Counted from the first letter of the stretch, positions 17,955 through 27,260 are shown. The stretch: DNA of 64,000 nucleotides from Desulfosarcina ovata subsp. ovata (GCF_009689005.1 NZ_AP021879.1:992001-1056000), one strand, 5' to 3'. Notes: generated by a model not told the origin, from the sequence alone. Translations and numbers: made by a program.

Positions 17955-18986
17955 TGGTAGCCTCCGTCTCGGGGTTTGAGATAGTGATCTACCAAAACAT
18001 CGCATTTATCTTTAATGATGTCCAGTCAATTCCGAACCTATTTTCATATCTTAATTTTTGGTTAGCCCTTTGTGCAATATCCATCCTGGGCATGGTCCGC
18101 ACAGCTCGCAATTTATCACCGGCGGCAAACTCGGGTTAACAATGTTCGGTGAAGCCGAGCGGTCGTATTTTGAAATGCGAACCGGTGCCGAATACGTCAG
18201 CCGCGTTGCCGGCACCCTCGGGCACCCCAACAAACTGGCTGTATTTCTCAACCTTTTGCTCCAGCTCAACATCGCCCTGTTGTTCGGCGTACGCACCGCG
18301 CGCCAGCGCCTATGGCTTTGGCTGACCCTGGGCATCATGGGCATCGCCATGGTTTTGACCTATTCCCGCGGCGGGTGGCTCGGGCTGATTTTCGGCGGCG
18401 GGGTCACGTTGTTCTGGTGTCTGTACCGCATCATCGGCAAGCGGACCCTGGCGATGATCGCCGTCGGGACCATCTCTGCCATGATCTTTCTTTCCCTGGT
18501 GATCGGTATCCCCTCGGTTCGCAAACGGCTGTTCGAAAACGATTACGGCACAGCCGCCCTGCGTGTTCCCATGAGCCTGGTGGCGGCCAACACCATCGTT
18601 CATAATCCCTTACTGGGCGTCGGACTGAACAACTATACGGCCGAAAGCAAACGCTATGACATCAGCGACAGCGGCGTGAGTTATACCTTCCCCAGACCGG
18701 TGCATAACGAATTTTTGCTCATCGGCGCCGAACAGGGCGTGATCGCCCTGATCCTATTTCTATCCATCCTGGCGCAGATGTTCATCTACTTGTTTTGGGT
18801 GGCGAACCACAGTCCTTCAAGATATTTATCCTATGCAGCCATCGGTTTTTTCAGCGGCTGGCTGGGCTGGTGCTTGCACCATCAATTCGAATATGAATAT
18901 GTCTTTTTTCCCGAATTCACCTGGGTATTGTTCGGCATGTTCCAGGCGATGGTTGTCTGGATCGATTCCGATTCTTAACCCGTGCA

Positions 18987-20438
18987 ATGGAGTCGGTTTG
19001 TATCGTGGCAGTCGCTATTTTGAAAAAAATACTGCAGAACAGCATGTTCTTGATTGCCGGACGTCTATTTAGTCGGGCCATGCAGTTCGTTCTTTTTGTT
19101 TATGCCGCCCGTCAATTGGGCGTTGCCACCTTCGGCCTTTTTTCCTTTGCCTATGCCACGGTGAATCTTTTTGCCATTACCATGGATTTGGGATTGTCTT
19201 CCTATCTGGTACAGCAACTCAGCCGCAAGCAACAACGCCTTACCACGCTGCTGTTTCAGGCCATGTGGCTCAAGGCAATTTTAATTCCCCTGGGATTGGC
19301 GATTATCCTGATAAGCGGGTCGTTGCTTGCAACGCACACGGCCACATGGTGGCCCTTGATCCTGTTGGGCATCGCCGCCGCCGTAGACAGTATTACTTCT
19401 TTATTCTACGCCGTCTTTCACTCCCGTCAACAAATGCAGTATTCCGCCCTGGTCATTGCGACCAGTAACGGAATCATGTCCCTGGTGGGCCTGGCATTGC
19501 TTTTTTTCTATCCGGTGGTGGGCCTGTTGTGTGGGATCTTTGCTCTGGGTGCGGTGTTGCGCTGCATCCTTGCTGCCATGATAGTTCGCCGCAAAATTGA
19601 GTTGCCTGAAAAACGAAGTGACGATCGCTTTGCCACGGAGATGCTTGCCAAGGCGTTCCCCTTTGCACTGGTCACTATCTTTGTGACCATCTACTACTAC
19701 ATCGACACCCTGATTTTGACGGCCTTTAGTTCTGCCGAAGTCGTGGGGCATTACAACGCGGCCTACCGGCTATTGGAAGCCCCCCAGTTTATCGTTCAGG
19801 CGGTAACCACGGCGCTTTTCCCGGCTGCATCGTCTTTTTACAACCATGATCGCTCCGAATTGCGACATCTAACCGCCCATTTCGTACAAAAAGCCGCTGC
19901 CTTTGGTATTTCGGTGGCCATCGTCACCGCCTATGTGGCCGATGAGCTGGTCTATCTGCTCTACGGCTCGGCTTATAGCGCCTCCGGTCCTTTGTTGGCG
20001 GTTCTGATCATCAGTGCAGCGATCATCATGCCCAACACGATTTGCGGTACGACATTGCGGGCAACGGATCACCAGAACATCAGTGCCGTGGTCACCGGTT
20101 TGGGCGCATTTTTGAATATCGGTTTGAATCTCGCGGTAGTGCCGCAATTCGAAGCCCTTGGCGCTGCCTGGGCAACGGTGGCCACCGAAGGATTCGTTCT
20201 GGTAGTTTATTTTTTTTTGGTCTGGCGATGGGTCGGACCGCTGTTTTCCTTTACTTTTCTTTTACGGCTGGTCCTGATCGGTCTGTTGTGGATGACGGCG
20301 ATGACAGCCACACGGCCGCTGGGTGTCGTAGCCCAGGTTGGCGCTGCTGTCGTGCTGTTCTTTCCTTTTCTCATTGCCAGCGGTATTTTTAAAACCAAGG
20401 AGCTGAAAAAGATTATGCAACGAAAGGCCCCTTCATGA
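18987..20438 (+). CDS. Wzx-type polysaccharide flippase
   Basis: 483 residues with about 12-14 membrane segments and the layout of the MATE/MVF polysaccharide-export family: an N-terminal RLFSRAMQFVLFVYAARQLG, YYYIDTLILTAF in the middle and NIGLNLAVVPQFEALGAAWATV near the end. It should move undecaprenyl-linked repeat units across the inner membrane. It starts 8 nt after the broken polymerase gene; a GTG seven codons in (19005) is an alternative start with GGAG upstream. Its presence next to a Wzy-like gene marks a Wzx/Wzy-type pathway. Confidence 0.85.
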   Translation: MESVCIVAVAILKKILQNSMFLIAGRLFSRAMQFVLFVYAARQLGVATFGLFSFAYATVNLFAITMDLGLSSYLVQQLSRKQQRLTTLLFQAMWLKAILIPLGLAIILISGSLLATHTATWWPLILLGIAAAVDSITSLFYAVFHSRQQMQYSALVIATSNGIMSLVGLALLFFYPVVGLLCGIFALGAVLRCILAAMIVRRKIELPEKRSDDRFATEMLAKAFPFALVTIFVTIYYYIDTLILTAFSSAEVVGHYNAAYRLLEAPQFIVQAVTTALFPAASSFYNHDRSELRHLTAHFVQKAAAFGISVAIVTAYVADELVYLLYGSAYSASGPLLAVLIISAAIIMPNTICGTTLRATDHQNISAVVTGLGAFLNIGLNLAVVPQFEALGAAWATVATEGFVLVVYFFLVWRWVGPLFSFTFLLRLVLIGLLWMTAMTATRPLGVVAQVGAAVVLFFPFLIASGIFKTKELKKIMQRKAPS

Positions 20439-20446
20439 TGCTTAGA

Positions 20447-20488
20447 ATCGGGGATGAAATTAATTTTAATTAATAAAATTCCCGATCC
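20447..20488 (-). repeat. Family B palindrome, short form (ends only)
   Basis: 42-bp AT-rich palindrome starting ATCGGGGATGAAATTAATT and ending AATTCCCGATCC. Its two halves are identical to the two ends of the 164-bp element at 27746-27909, in the opposite orientation, but the central ~120 bp is absent. CTTAGAATC occurs at both edges (20441-20449 and 20488-20496), which may be a target duplication. Confidence 0.8.
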
Positions 20489-20618
20489 TTAGAATCCGGG
20501 ACCATCACATCGAAGCGACATTCGACATGGCCGCAGTGCAGCCGGTTGCTGCCGAAAAGCAGGCCCAGTGCCGAGTTTGAACGATATTGTCGGAACCCTT
20601 TGAAAAAGTCCACAAACC

Positions 20619-21806
20619 ATGATTCAGGATTACAAAATCTTATATGTCAGCTATACCCGGTCCGGTCGAGGGGATGAAGTGCACACCCGGCAGTTCATGG
20701 CGGCTCTGGAGGCGTTGCATCCCCGGGTGGTGTTTCATACTCCCCGGCTGGCTGAAAATATCCACGCGCTTAAGCAACGCCGGGGAACCAAAGCGCATGG
20801 CGGAGCCGATCCCCTGCGGGAATTACGCTATATTGGTGGCGTGCTCTTAAAACGGGTCCGTGAACAGTGGATCGTATTGCGTCGGGAACAGCCCGACGTG
20901 GTCATCATGCGCTCCTGCCGTTACCTTTCCTTGGTCTGGCTCTGCCGATTGCTAAGGATACCCATTGTTCTGGAGGTCAACGCCCCCATGTGGGAGCGCA
21001 ATTTGCATCCCACGGGCGAAAGATTCAGACCCATGACCTTTTGGTGTTGGCTTGAAGCTCGGCTATTTGCTTTGGCCGATCGTGTAAACGTCGTGTCCCA
21101 GCCCTTAAATGACTATTACTATCGTTATGGTCTTGCACCGAATCGTTTGACAGTCGTAGCCAACGGTGTCGATATCTGCTCTTTTTCTCCCACTCGCAGC
21201 GGATCGGCCGTACGGACCCGGTTCAATCTGGAAGATAAAATCGTCATCGGTTTTATCGGCAGTTTTGCTCCTTGGCATGGCCTTGACTTTTTGCTTCGCA
21301 GCCTCGATCGTTGGGCTGTGGATAACCCCGATCAAAAAGATCGGATGGCCTTGTTGCTGGTAGGGCATCAAACCCGGCAATTCAGACTACCAGATGTTCC
21401 AGGAGTGCCAACGGTGATGATCGGCAAAGTGCCTTTCGAACAAGTCCCTGATTTTATGGCGGCCATGGACATCATCACGGCGCCGTATCCACCCATCGAA
21501 CCGTTCTATTTTTCTCCGTTGAAGGTCCTGGAAGGGATGGCCATGGGAAAGCCCGTCATTGCCTCCGACCAGGGACAAATCAGCGAATTGATCACCCATG
21601 GGTACAATGGCATCCTCTATCCGGCCGGCGATCAGTGGGGATTCCTCAACCAGCTGCAGCGCCTGATCGAAGACGGAGAATTGAGGTCGGCACTGGGCGC
21701 CAATGCCCGGCACATTATCGAAAAGAATTTCACCTGGCACATCAACGCAAAGCGAGTCTTGGAAGTATGCAACCGATTGATCCGGCAAAAATACAACCGG
21801 TATTGA
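20619..21806 (+). CDS. GT4-family glycosyltransferase
   Basis: 395 residues with a GT-B fold. N-terminal part ILYVSYTRSGRGDEVHTRQFM; C-terminal donor-binding part with VVANGVD, IGFIGSFAPWHG, and the E-x7-E signature in EPFYFSPLKVLEGMAMGKP. This is the usual retaining GT4 pattern, using a nucleotide sugar on the cytoplasmic face of the membrane. No signal peptide. It begins a second block of the exopolysaccharide locus after a 180-bp gap that holds the short palindrome. The next gene overlaps its end by 40 nt. Sugar specificity cannot be read. Confidence 0.85.
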   Translation: MIQDYKILYVSYTRSGRGDEVHTRQFMAALEALHPRVVFHTPRLAENIHALKQRRGTKAHGGADPLRELRYIGGVLLKRVREQWIVLRREQPDVVIMRSCRYLSLVWLCRLLRIPIVLEVNAPMWERNLHPTGERFRPMTFWCWLEARLFALADRVNVVSQPLNDYYYRYGLAPNRLTVVANGVDICSFSPTRSGSAVRTRFNLEDKIVIGFIGSFAPWHGLDFLLRSLDRWAVDNPDQKDRMALLLVGHQTRQFRLPDVPGVPTVMIGKVPFEQVPDFMAAMDIITAPYPPIEPFYFSPLKVLEGMAMGKPVIASDQGQISELITHGYNGILYPAGDQWGFLNQLQRLIEDGELRSALGANARHIIEKNFTWHINAKRVLEVCNRLIRQKYNRY

Positions 21807-23074
21807 AACCCGAAGTCAGCCTGCGCCCCTTTCCCTATCCATTTCAGGCGGCCCTGGCCATTGCTTCGGATATCGACCGTTGCGACCGAAGTACGTTTGT
21901 GCAGGTGCATCGGTATCTCAATGGGACCCGAAGCGGTTTGGGTCTACCCATTTCAGACTCCTTTTTCGGCACCGGCAAACCGCATCATATGGCCTATTTT
22001 TTAGAAGATGGCCGTACACCTTCCGAGGACGCCGAATTGATCCGATGTTGTCTGGAAAGCGGCCTGATTGACACCCTTCACTCTTGGGGAGCCTTTGATT
22101 TTCAGCCACCCAGGGAAGAATTTTTGCGGCCCATGGCGCAACGCCTCATGGAAACCTTGTCTGCACGGGGTCTCAGGGTGAGCGTCTGGAGCAACCACGG
22201 TGCCCCCATCAACTTCCAGAACCTCTACGTCCGCACCCGGCCTGAATTTATGGGCGACGATCCCGGCAGTGACTATTACACTGCCGACCTTTTGGATAAT
22301 CTCGGTATCAAGTTTTACTGGGGGGGTGAGCTTGTTGCTCTGCCTCTGTCCAACCGACGAACCTTCTCGACTGTTTTCATGGAAAGACGACACCAACTTG
22401 AAACTATAGTGAAAAATTTTATCAAGCGTCTCCTGGAACGTTCGGCCACTCAACGAAATCCGCGGATGGTATTGCATCTTTGCTATCCCACCACCTTACG
22501 CGACAACCACTCTCTTTTGCAGTTTACGCGCTATAATAGACATCCGTCCGGGGTTTGGGGTCATCCGACCCGTCACACCCTTCGTTACGCCCTGGATTCC
22601 ACCGCATTGCGGGAATTGATTGCCCGGCAAGGCTACCAGATTGTCTATACCCATCTGGGAATGCCTCATGACGGCAGCTTGCCCCTCTTTCCTGAAGAAG
22701 ATGCCAAGGCCCTGGAATCCCTGGCAGACCATTATCATCAAGGCCGTATTTGGGTGGCAACCACATCGGTATTGTTGAACTATTGGTTGGCGGTTCACCA
22801 TCTACGGTGGTCCGCCGTTGCTGAAGGTGAGAAGGTCGTCATCCGGATCATTGCCATTAATGATCCGGTGACAGGGCCACGGATTCCTTCGGCAAATGAA
22901 CTGGCAGGGATTACCTTTTATTCACCCCGACCCCATGATACCATTATTTATTTAGATGATAGAGTGTTACCAGCAAGGGCGCAACCAGCCGATACCAGTG
23001 GGCAACCATCGGTGGAGCTGGATTGCCCCAATGCTCCGGAGATCGATTTTCTGGCTCATTTTTCCAGCCCATAG
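21767..23074 (+). CDS. polysaccharide-deacetylase-like protein
   Basis: About 435 residues, start chosen at the ATG with GGAAGT just upstream; it overlaps the glycosyltransferase end. The arrangement is that of the NodB/deacetylase TIM-like barrel: ALAIASDIDRCD at the first strand (catalytic/metal Asp pair), DTLHSWGAFDF, SNHGAPINFQ (metal His), and YTHLGMPHDG near the C-terminal part. The similarity is to the fold and not to a specific named enzyme. No signal peptide, so a cytoplasmic or membrane-bound substrate is likely. Inferred: removes acetyl groups from a lipid-linked sugar or repeat unit of this locus. Alternative: a glycoside hydrolase of related fold. Confidence 0.55.
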   Translation: MQPIDPAKIQPVLKPEVSLRPFPYPFQAALAIASDIDRCDRSTFVQVHRYLNGTRSGLGLPISDSFFGTGKPHHMAYFLEDGRTPSEDAELIRCCLESGLIDTLHSWGAFDFQPPREEFLRPMAQRLMETLSARGLRVSVWSNHGAPINFQNLYVRTRPEFMGDDPGSDYYTADLLDNLGIKFYWGGELVALPLSNRRTFSTVFMERRHQLETIVKNFIKRLLERSATQRNPRMVLHLCYPTTLRDNHSLLQFTRYNRHPSGVWGHPTRHTLRYALDSTALRELIARQGYQIVYTHLGMPHDGSLPLFPEEDAKALESLADHYHQGRIWVATTSVLLNYWLAVHHLRWSAVAEGEKVVIRIIAINDPVTGPRIPSANELAGITFYSPRPHDTIIYLDDRVLPARAQPADTSGQPSVELDCPNAPEIDFLAHFSSP

Positions 23075-23115
23075 GTGCTATGGCAGGGAATAGTCATGCA
23101 AGGAGGTGCAGCAGT

Positions 23116-24252
23116 ATGAGGAAAATAACAGACTCCCGCCTTACGGCATATCGGTCTTATGGAATGGTGCTCTTTGTGTTGTTCTTGGCCTCTTGGACAA
23201 CCGCATGGGGTGAGACCTATTACGTGAGCAGCATGGGCAATGATGAGGCTGACGGCAGTATTGACCAACCATTGAAAACCCTGGTCGCTGCGGTTGCCAA
23301 AATTCAGCCCGGCGATCGAATGCTCATCCATGAGGGCATATACGCTGAAATGTTGGATGTCACCCGCTCCGGAACAGCCGATCAACCGATTACGGTTGAG
23401 CCCGTGGCCGGCGCAACGGTTCGTATCGATGCCACCGGTCTACGCCACGGTGTCATCATTTACGATGCCGATTATATTATCGTTAGGGGCCTGACCATTG
23501 AAAATTCCCTTCGGTCCGGCATTCACATTCATGATCACCAGAACGGCGGGTATGGGGCAAATTTCAACTGCATCGAAGGCAATACGATTCGCCGATGCGG
23601 CACCGAAGGGTTCAACGGTATTTATGTCGGCGGCCACAGCAACCAGGTTTTCAGCAACCAAGTCATCGGCAATGCATTCAAAACGGATGAATCGGCCAAT
23701 ATCGGCCACGGCATCTATGTACTGGGAAATGACAATCAGGTTGGTGGCAACATCGTTCGGGCTAACGCCGGTGTCGGCATTCGCCTCGAGGGTGAACGCA
23801 ACCGTTTTGAGGACAATGTTATTGAAGACAACCTGGACTTTGGTATCACCATTTGGGTGGACGCCCCCATGAAAGGCGAAGACCTGGTGATCCGCAACAA
23901 TCTCTTGCGCGACAACCAGCGTGGCGGCATATCGGTCTATGGGCAGGGTGATGGTGAAAAGCCCCGCAATGTACTCCTCAGCGGCAATATCATTGTCAAT
24001 CAAAATGGTGAATACGGCATTCGGGTGATGGAGGGCTGCTGCCAGGTACGTGTGATGGAAAACACATTCCAAGGCGCCTTCAGCAAGGCAGTCCTTTATG
24101 TGGACGAGGCCTCCTTGGTTGGGTATGAAGAACATGACAGTCACATCGAATCCACCGGTGGGTTTTATTTTAAAAATAAAACCTACGACAGTTACACCGC
24201 TTACAAACAGGCCTATTTGGTCGATCCTGTTAATTTAAGAAAGGCCCCATGA
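23116..24252 (+). CDS. exported right-handed beta-helix protein (possible polysaccharide lyase or epimerase)
   Basis: 378 residues from the ATG preceded by a strong AAGGAGGTG. The signal peptide ends near AWGETYYV. The mature part begins TYYVSSMGNDEADGSIDQPLKTL, a DUF1565-like entry to a parallel beta-helix, followed by many ~22-residue coils rich in Asn and Gly (GNTIRRC, SNQVFSNQVIGN, GNDNQVGGNIV, NRFEDNVIEDN). This fold occurs in AlgG-type epimerases and in lyases. No catalytic residues could be assigned. Ends in an ATGA overlap with the next glycosyltransferase. Inferred role: modifying or trimming the exported polymer in the periplasm. Confidence 0.75.
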   Translation: MRKITDSRLTAYRSYGMVLFVLFLASWTTAWGETYYVSSMGNDEADGSIDQPLKTLVAAVAKIQPGDRMLIHEGIYAEMLDVTRSGTADQPITVEPVAGATVRIDATGLRHGVIIYDADYIIVRGLTIENSLRSGIHIHDHQNGGYGANFNCIEGNTIRRCGTEGFNGIYVGGHSNQVFSNQVIGNAFKTDESANIGHGIYVLGNDNQVGGNIVRANAGVGIRLEGERNRFEDNVIEDNLDFGITIWVDAPMKGEDLVIRNNLLRDNQRGGISVYGQGDGEKPRNVLLSGNIIVNQNGEYGIRVMEGCCQVRVMENTFQGAFSKAVLYVDEASLVGYEEHDSHIESTGGFYFKNKTYDSYTAYKQAYLVDPVNLRKAP

Positions 24253-25472
24253 GCACCTCATCTGCCCTGGCATACTTTTTTTCATCGTTTCCCTCTCTGA
24301 GCATGACGTTTTTACAGCGCGAGGTGCGCGATCTAAGGGCTCAAAGGCAAAACGTGGCATTGTTTGCCAACCGCCGGCCCAAGTTAGGCGATTTCGATCC
24401 CCAGGACATGAATCTGTATGCGGACACCTTCTATCTTTATCCAATCCGCCCCATACGGCTATTGAAAGCCAATTTGAAGCTGATTGTCACTCGCCCCGGC
24501 GCCTACAAAAACGCCCTGCACCAAGCCCTGCGTTTACATGATGGTTTCAATTTACAACGCTTGCGTAATCTGGCCCGTTTGTTCGGCGCGGCAGTGATCG
24601 CCGAACGACTCTCGGCATTGAAGATCAATCACCTGCACGTGCATTTTGCCTTTGGTGCCGCCGGAGTGGCCCTCTTGCTGAAAACCTTGCTGGGGATTAC
24701 TTACAGCATTAGCATTCACGGCAGTGATGTGCTGATTCCCCAGCCCCTGATTCGTCAAAAACTCGGCCAGGCCCGCTTCATTATTTCCAATTGCCGCTTT
24801 CATATCGAGCATTTGAGAAAAGAATTCCCTGAGTTGGGTGATCAGCGATTTTACCATCTGCCCCTTGGCATTGATCTGAGCCACCCTCCCTGGTCCTCGG
24901 TATGCGAAGTCGCTTCCCCGCCTCCTCTTCGCATCCTTTCAGTGGCACGCTTTAATCCGATTAAAAATCATGCCCTCCTCCTCAACGCCCTGGCGCAGCT
25001 TAAAGCCAATCAGATCTTTTTTAGATGCCGATTGGTTGGTGAAGGCCCGACTCGAAGTAAAATGATGGCCCTGGCAACATCCCTGAAATTAGATCGACAG
25101 GTCACTTTCTTAGGTCCGTTGACCGAGACCGCGGTAGCCCAGCAAATGGATTGGGCCCATGTGGTCGTGCTCTCCTCATTTAGCGAGGGCACCCCCATGA
25201 CATTGATCGAAGCCATGGCCAAAAAACGAGCGGTGGTGGCACCGGATATCACCGGCATCCCCGAGTTGGTCGTTCATGAAGAGACCGGCCTGCTCTATCC
25301 CTGCAATGATCAGGACCGCCTGATCGCCTGCTTGCAGAAATTGGCCGATAACCCCAACCTCATCCGCCATATGGGAAATCAAGGGCATTGGCGGGCCAGA
25401 GGGCAATTCGACATTAACCGCCACACCCGCAACCTGATCACCATATTCCAACAGGAGCGAATGCATGACTAA
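24249..25472 (+). CDS. GT4-family glycosyltransferase (colanic-acid type)
   Basis: 407 residues, GT-B fold. Features of exopolysaccharide GT4 enzymes: FSSFPSLSMTFLQREVRDL at the start, HVHFAFGAAG, SISIHGSDV, LPLGIDL, and the donor-site E-x7-E in SFSEGTPMTLIEAMAKKRAVVAPDITGIPELV. The start overlaps the beta-helix gene (ATGA) and the end overlaps the next gene by 8 nt, so this is one operon. Acts on lipid-linked intermediates at the cytoplasmic membrane face. Specificity unknown. Confidence 0.85.
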   Translation: MSTSSALAYFFSSFPSLSMTFLQREVRDLRAQRQNVALFANRRPKLGDFDPQDMNLYADTFYLYPIRPIRLLKANLKLIVTRPGAYKNALHQALRLHDGFNLQRLRNLARLFGAAVIAERLSALKINHLHVHFAFGAAGVALLLKTLLGITYSISIHGSDVLIPQPLIRQKLGQARFIISNCRFHIEHLRKEFPELGDQRFYHLPLGIDLSHPPWSSVCEVASPPPLRILSVARFNPIKNHALLLNALAQLKANQIFFRCRLVGEGPTRSKMMALATSLKLDRQVTFLGPLTETAVAQQMDWAHVVVLSSFSEGTPMTLIEAMAKKRAVVAPDITGIPELVVHEETGLLYPCNDQDRLIACLQKLADNPNLIRHMGNQGHWRARGQFDINRHTRNLITIFQQERMHD

Positions 25473-26355
25473 GCAGCCCGTTACCTACGCAATCGTTACG
25501 CCGGCACATAATGAAGCCCATTTTTTACCCGCGGTGATCGCCTCTCTGACAGCACAAACGATTCCTCCCACCGCATGGGTTATCGTAAACGATCGCTCCA
25601 CCGATCATACGGCAGAGATCCTGGATCGGGAGGCCAGGAAAAAAGGCTTTATCAAGGTTGTCCATCGCAGTGGGAAAGGTGACCACGTGTTGGGGTCCCA
25701 TGTCTCAGAGGTAGTCAAAGAAGGGTTACATTATGTGCCTCCTCAAATGGACTATATCGTTAAGATGGATGCGGATCTCGTTCTGCCCGAAGATTATTTT
25801 GAACAAATTTTTAAATTGTTCCAAGACGATTCACGTTTGGGCATTGCTGCCGGGAAGATGTACACCCAATACAGAAGACGATGGATCATGGAGCGCTATC
25901 CTGATTTTCATGTCCCTGGGCTGTGTAAAACGTATCGTAAAGCTTGTTTCGATCAAATCGGCGGCCTCTATTCGCTTTACGGCTGGGATATCCTGGACTG
26001 CACCAAAGCTCGCATGCTGGGATGGACCACCGCTTCTTTTAGTAAACTTGCCATCCGGCATTTAAGAATGATGGGCTCAAAGGGCGGTATGCCGAAAGGC
26101 CATATCGGCCATGGCCGTGGGATGTGGGCCACCAACGCCCATCCCCTGTTTGTGCTTGGTCGCGCCCTATATCGGTCCCTGGAGCCCCCTTATCTGACCG
26201 GACTGTTCATTATCCTTGGATACGTGATTGCCCGGCGCCGCGGCGAACCCCAACTTCAGGACCGCGCATTGGTACATTACCTGCGCAAGGAACAACTCAG
26301 TCGTCTGATGGGCAGAAAGCTAAAGGAGGAGTCTCTACGCATCAAGTCACTATAG
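25465..26355 (+). CDS. GT2-family glycosyltransferase
   Basis: 296 residues, GT-A fold. VTPAHNEAHFLPAVIASLTAQT and VNDRSTDHTAEI are the classic GT2 nucleotide-binding opening; the DXD motif is KMDADLVLP (about residue 99). Further blocks: GLCKTYRKACFDQIGGL and GWDILDCTKARMLGW. The C-terminus has a possible short membrane-associated helix (LTGLFIILGYVIARR). It overlaps the preceding gene. The stop codon falls inside the left end of repeat family A copy 2, so the repeat supplied or trimmed the last bases of the gene. Confidence 0.85.
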   Translation: MTKQPVTYAIVTPAHNEAHFLPAVIASLTAQTIPPTAWVIVNDRSTDHTAEILDREARKKGFIKVVHRSGKGDHVLGSHVSEVVKEGLHYVPPQMDYIVKMDADLVLPEDYFEQIFKLFQDDSRLGIAAGKMYTQYRRRWIMERYPDFHVPGLCKTYRKACFDQIGGLYSLYGWDILDCTKARMLGWTTASFSKLAIRHLRMMGSKGGMPKGHIGHGRGMWATNAHPLFVLGRALYRSLEPPYLTGLFIILGYVIARRRGEPQLQDRALVHYLRKEQLSRLMGRKLKEESLRIKSL

Positions 26356-26457
26356 TATTCAAGATAATGTTTTTGGGCTGCGTTATCGGTCGTCGCGGTA
26401 TGACTTATACAGCTTCCTCCCTCTGGCCTTGCCAAAAACATTATCTTAAACACTATA
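26351..26457 (+). repeat. Interspersed palindromic repeat family A, copy 2
   Basis: 107 bp; arms TATAGTATTCAAGATAATG and its near-perfect inverse (two mismatches in ~26). The core is almost identical to copy 1. It lies inside the exopolysaccharide operon, between a GT2 and a WecG/TagA-type gene, and overlaps the GT2 stop codon. Confidence 0.9.
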
Positions 26458-26484
26458 CCTAAAAATAAATAAAGCAGGGGAACG

Positions 26485-27240
26485 ATGGAACAACTGGATC
26501 TACTGAGCATTAAAATCACCTCGGCCACAACGGCGGAAATCCATGAATGCATAGATACGATTATCGCCGAAGGTGGACCCGGCATCATCCTTTCGGCCAA
26601 TGCCCATGCCGTCAACTTGGCGCGCAAGCGGTATTGGCTGACCCAATTGTTCAGAAAGGCCGATGTGGTGCATGTGGACGGCGGCAGCATCGTGCTGGCC
26701 GCACGTCTCTGGGGACGTCGGATTCCCGAACGGATCACCTGGGCGGATTGGGCCTGGTCGCTGGCCAACCATTTGGCTGCCAAAAAGTACCGGCTGTTTT
26801 TAATAGGCGGTCCCCAGGGCCTGGCGGCCGAAGCCGCCAAGGGCTTACATAAAACTGCACCGGATCTTCGAGTGGTGGGCACCCATCACGGTTATTTTAA
26901 TAGGCAAAACCATGAAAACGACAGGATCATAGATGCCATCAACGCCACCCAGCCGGACATCATCTGGATTGGCATGGGGATGCCGATTCAGGAACAGTGG
27001 CTGTTGTGCAACTACAAGAGACTAAATGCCAAATTGTTTATGATCTGCGGCGGTGCATTCAAATTCATGGCCGGAAAACTCAATCGATGCCCACAATGGA
27101 TGCGACGCTGCTCTTTGGAATGGCTCTGGTTGCTCATTGAAGCGCCACGGCGCGGCATGGTGCGCTATTTATGGGGTAATCCTTTATTTGTGGTCTATGT
27201 GCTGCGTTGCTATCTGGGCAGCAAATTCGGTTCATCGTGA
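26485..27240 (+). CDS. WecG/TagA/CpsF-family glycosyltransferase (GT26)
   Basis: 251 residues with the full GT26 pattern: IILSANAHAVNLARK, VVHVDGGSIVLAARLWG, RITWADWAW, LFLIGGPQGLA, HHGYF and IIWIGMGMPIQEQW. Family members transfer ManNAcA, ManNAc or glucose to lipid-linked intermediates. Two common positions differ: the family usually has ADG..V and R..G.D, here VDGG and RITWAD. Preceded by the AGGGGAACG ribosome site after repeat copy 2. Last plus-strand gene of the exopolysaccharide locus; an opposite-strand gene follows 20 nt later. Confidence 0.85.
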   Translation: MEQLDLLSIKITSATTAEIHECIDTIIAEGGPGIILSANAHAVNLARKRYWLTQLFRKADVVHVDGGSIVLAARLWGRRIPERITWADWAWSLANHLAAKKYRLFLIGGPQGLAAEAAKGLHKTAPDLRVVGTHHGYFNRQNHENDRIIDAINATQPDIIWIGMGMPIQEQWLLCNYKRLNAKLFMICGGAFKFMAGKLNRCPQWMRRCSLEWLWLLIEAPRRGMVRYLWGNPLFVVYVLRCYLGSKFGSS

Positions 27241-27260
27241 ACCTTTGAATTTGGCAGGGA

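Larger units (their letters stand above)
16425..18108 (-). mobile_element. 1684-bp insertion sequence with two overlapping ORFs, inserted in the Wzy-like gene
   Basis: Ends: CGATCTGTGCGGAC at 16425-16438 and GTCCGCACAGCTCG at 18095-18108, inverted with 13 of 14 matching. Flanked by an exact 8-bp direct repeat CAATTTAT (16417-16424 and 18109-18116), the expected target duplication. It carries a 74-codon orfA and a ~420-codon orfB on the minus strand, joined by a likely -1 frameshift. The transposase resembles DDE enzymes of the ISKra4-like group, but the family call is uncertain. Confidence 0.88.
15803..18978 (+). pseudogene. Wzy-like O-antigen polymerase/ligase, broken by a frameshift and an insertion sequence
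   Basis: The two halves of one polytopic membrane protein are separated by an insertion sequence at 16425-18108. The N-terminal half starts at 15803 and changes frame at a run of nine T (16023-16031); one more T would join the two frames smoothly (...ALFFLPIRVDYHFYF...). The C-terminal half (18117-18978) holds the ligase/polymerase core, TLGHPNKLA, TYSRGGWLGL, NPLLGVGLNNY. Removing the IS and one copy of CAATTTAT restores LAQFITGGKLGL in frame, about 495 residues in total. It is preceded by the BY-kinase-like gene and followed by the flippase. As it stands, the locus lacks an intact polymerase in this window unless slippage or another gene compensates. Confidence 0.85.

Noticed and set aside
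16443..18054. 9-bp direct repeat ATATCTTAA at 16443-16451 and 18046-18054, first taken as the target duplication of a second, nested insertion
   Set aside because: The sequences just inside these repeats are not inverted copies of each other, whereas the outer pair (13/14-bp inverted ends plus 8-bp duplication) fully explains the element and restores the gene. The repeat is probably subterminal or by chance.
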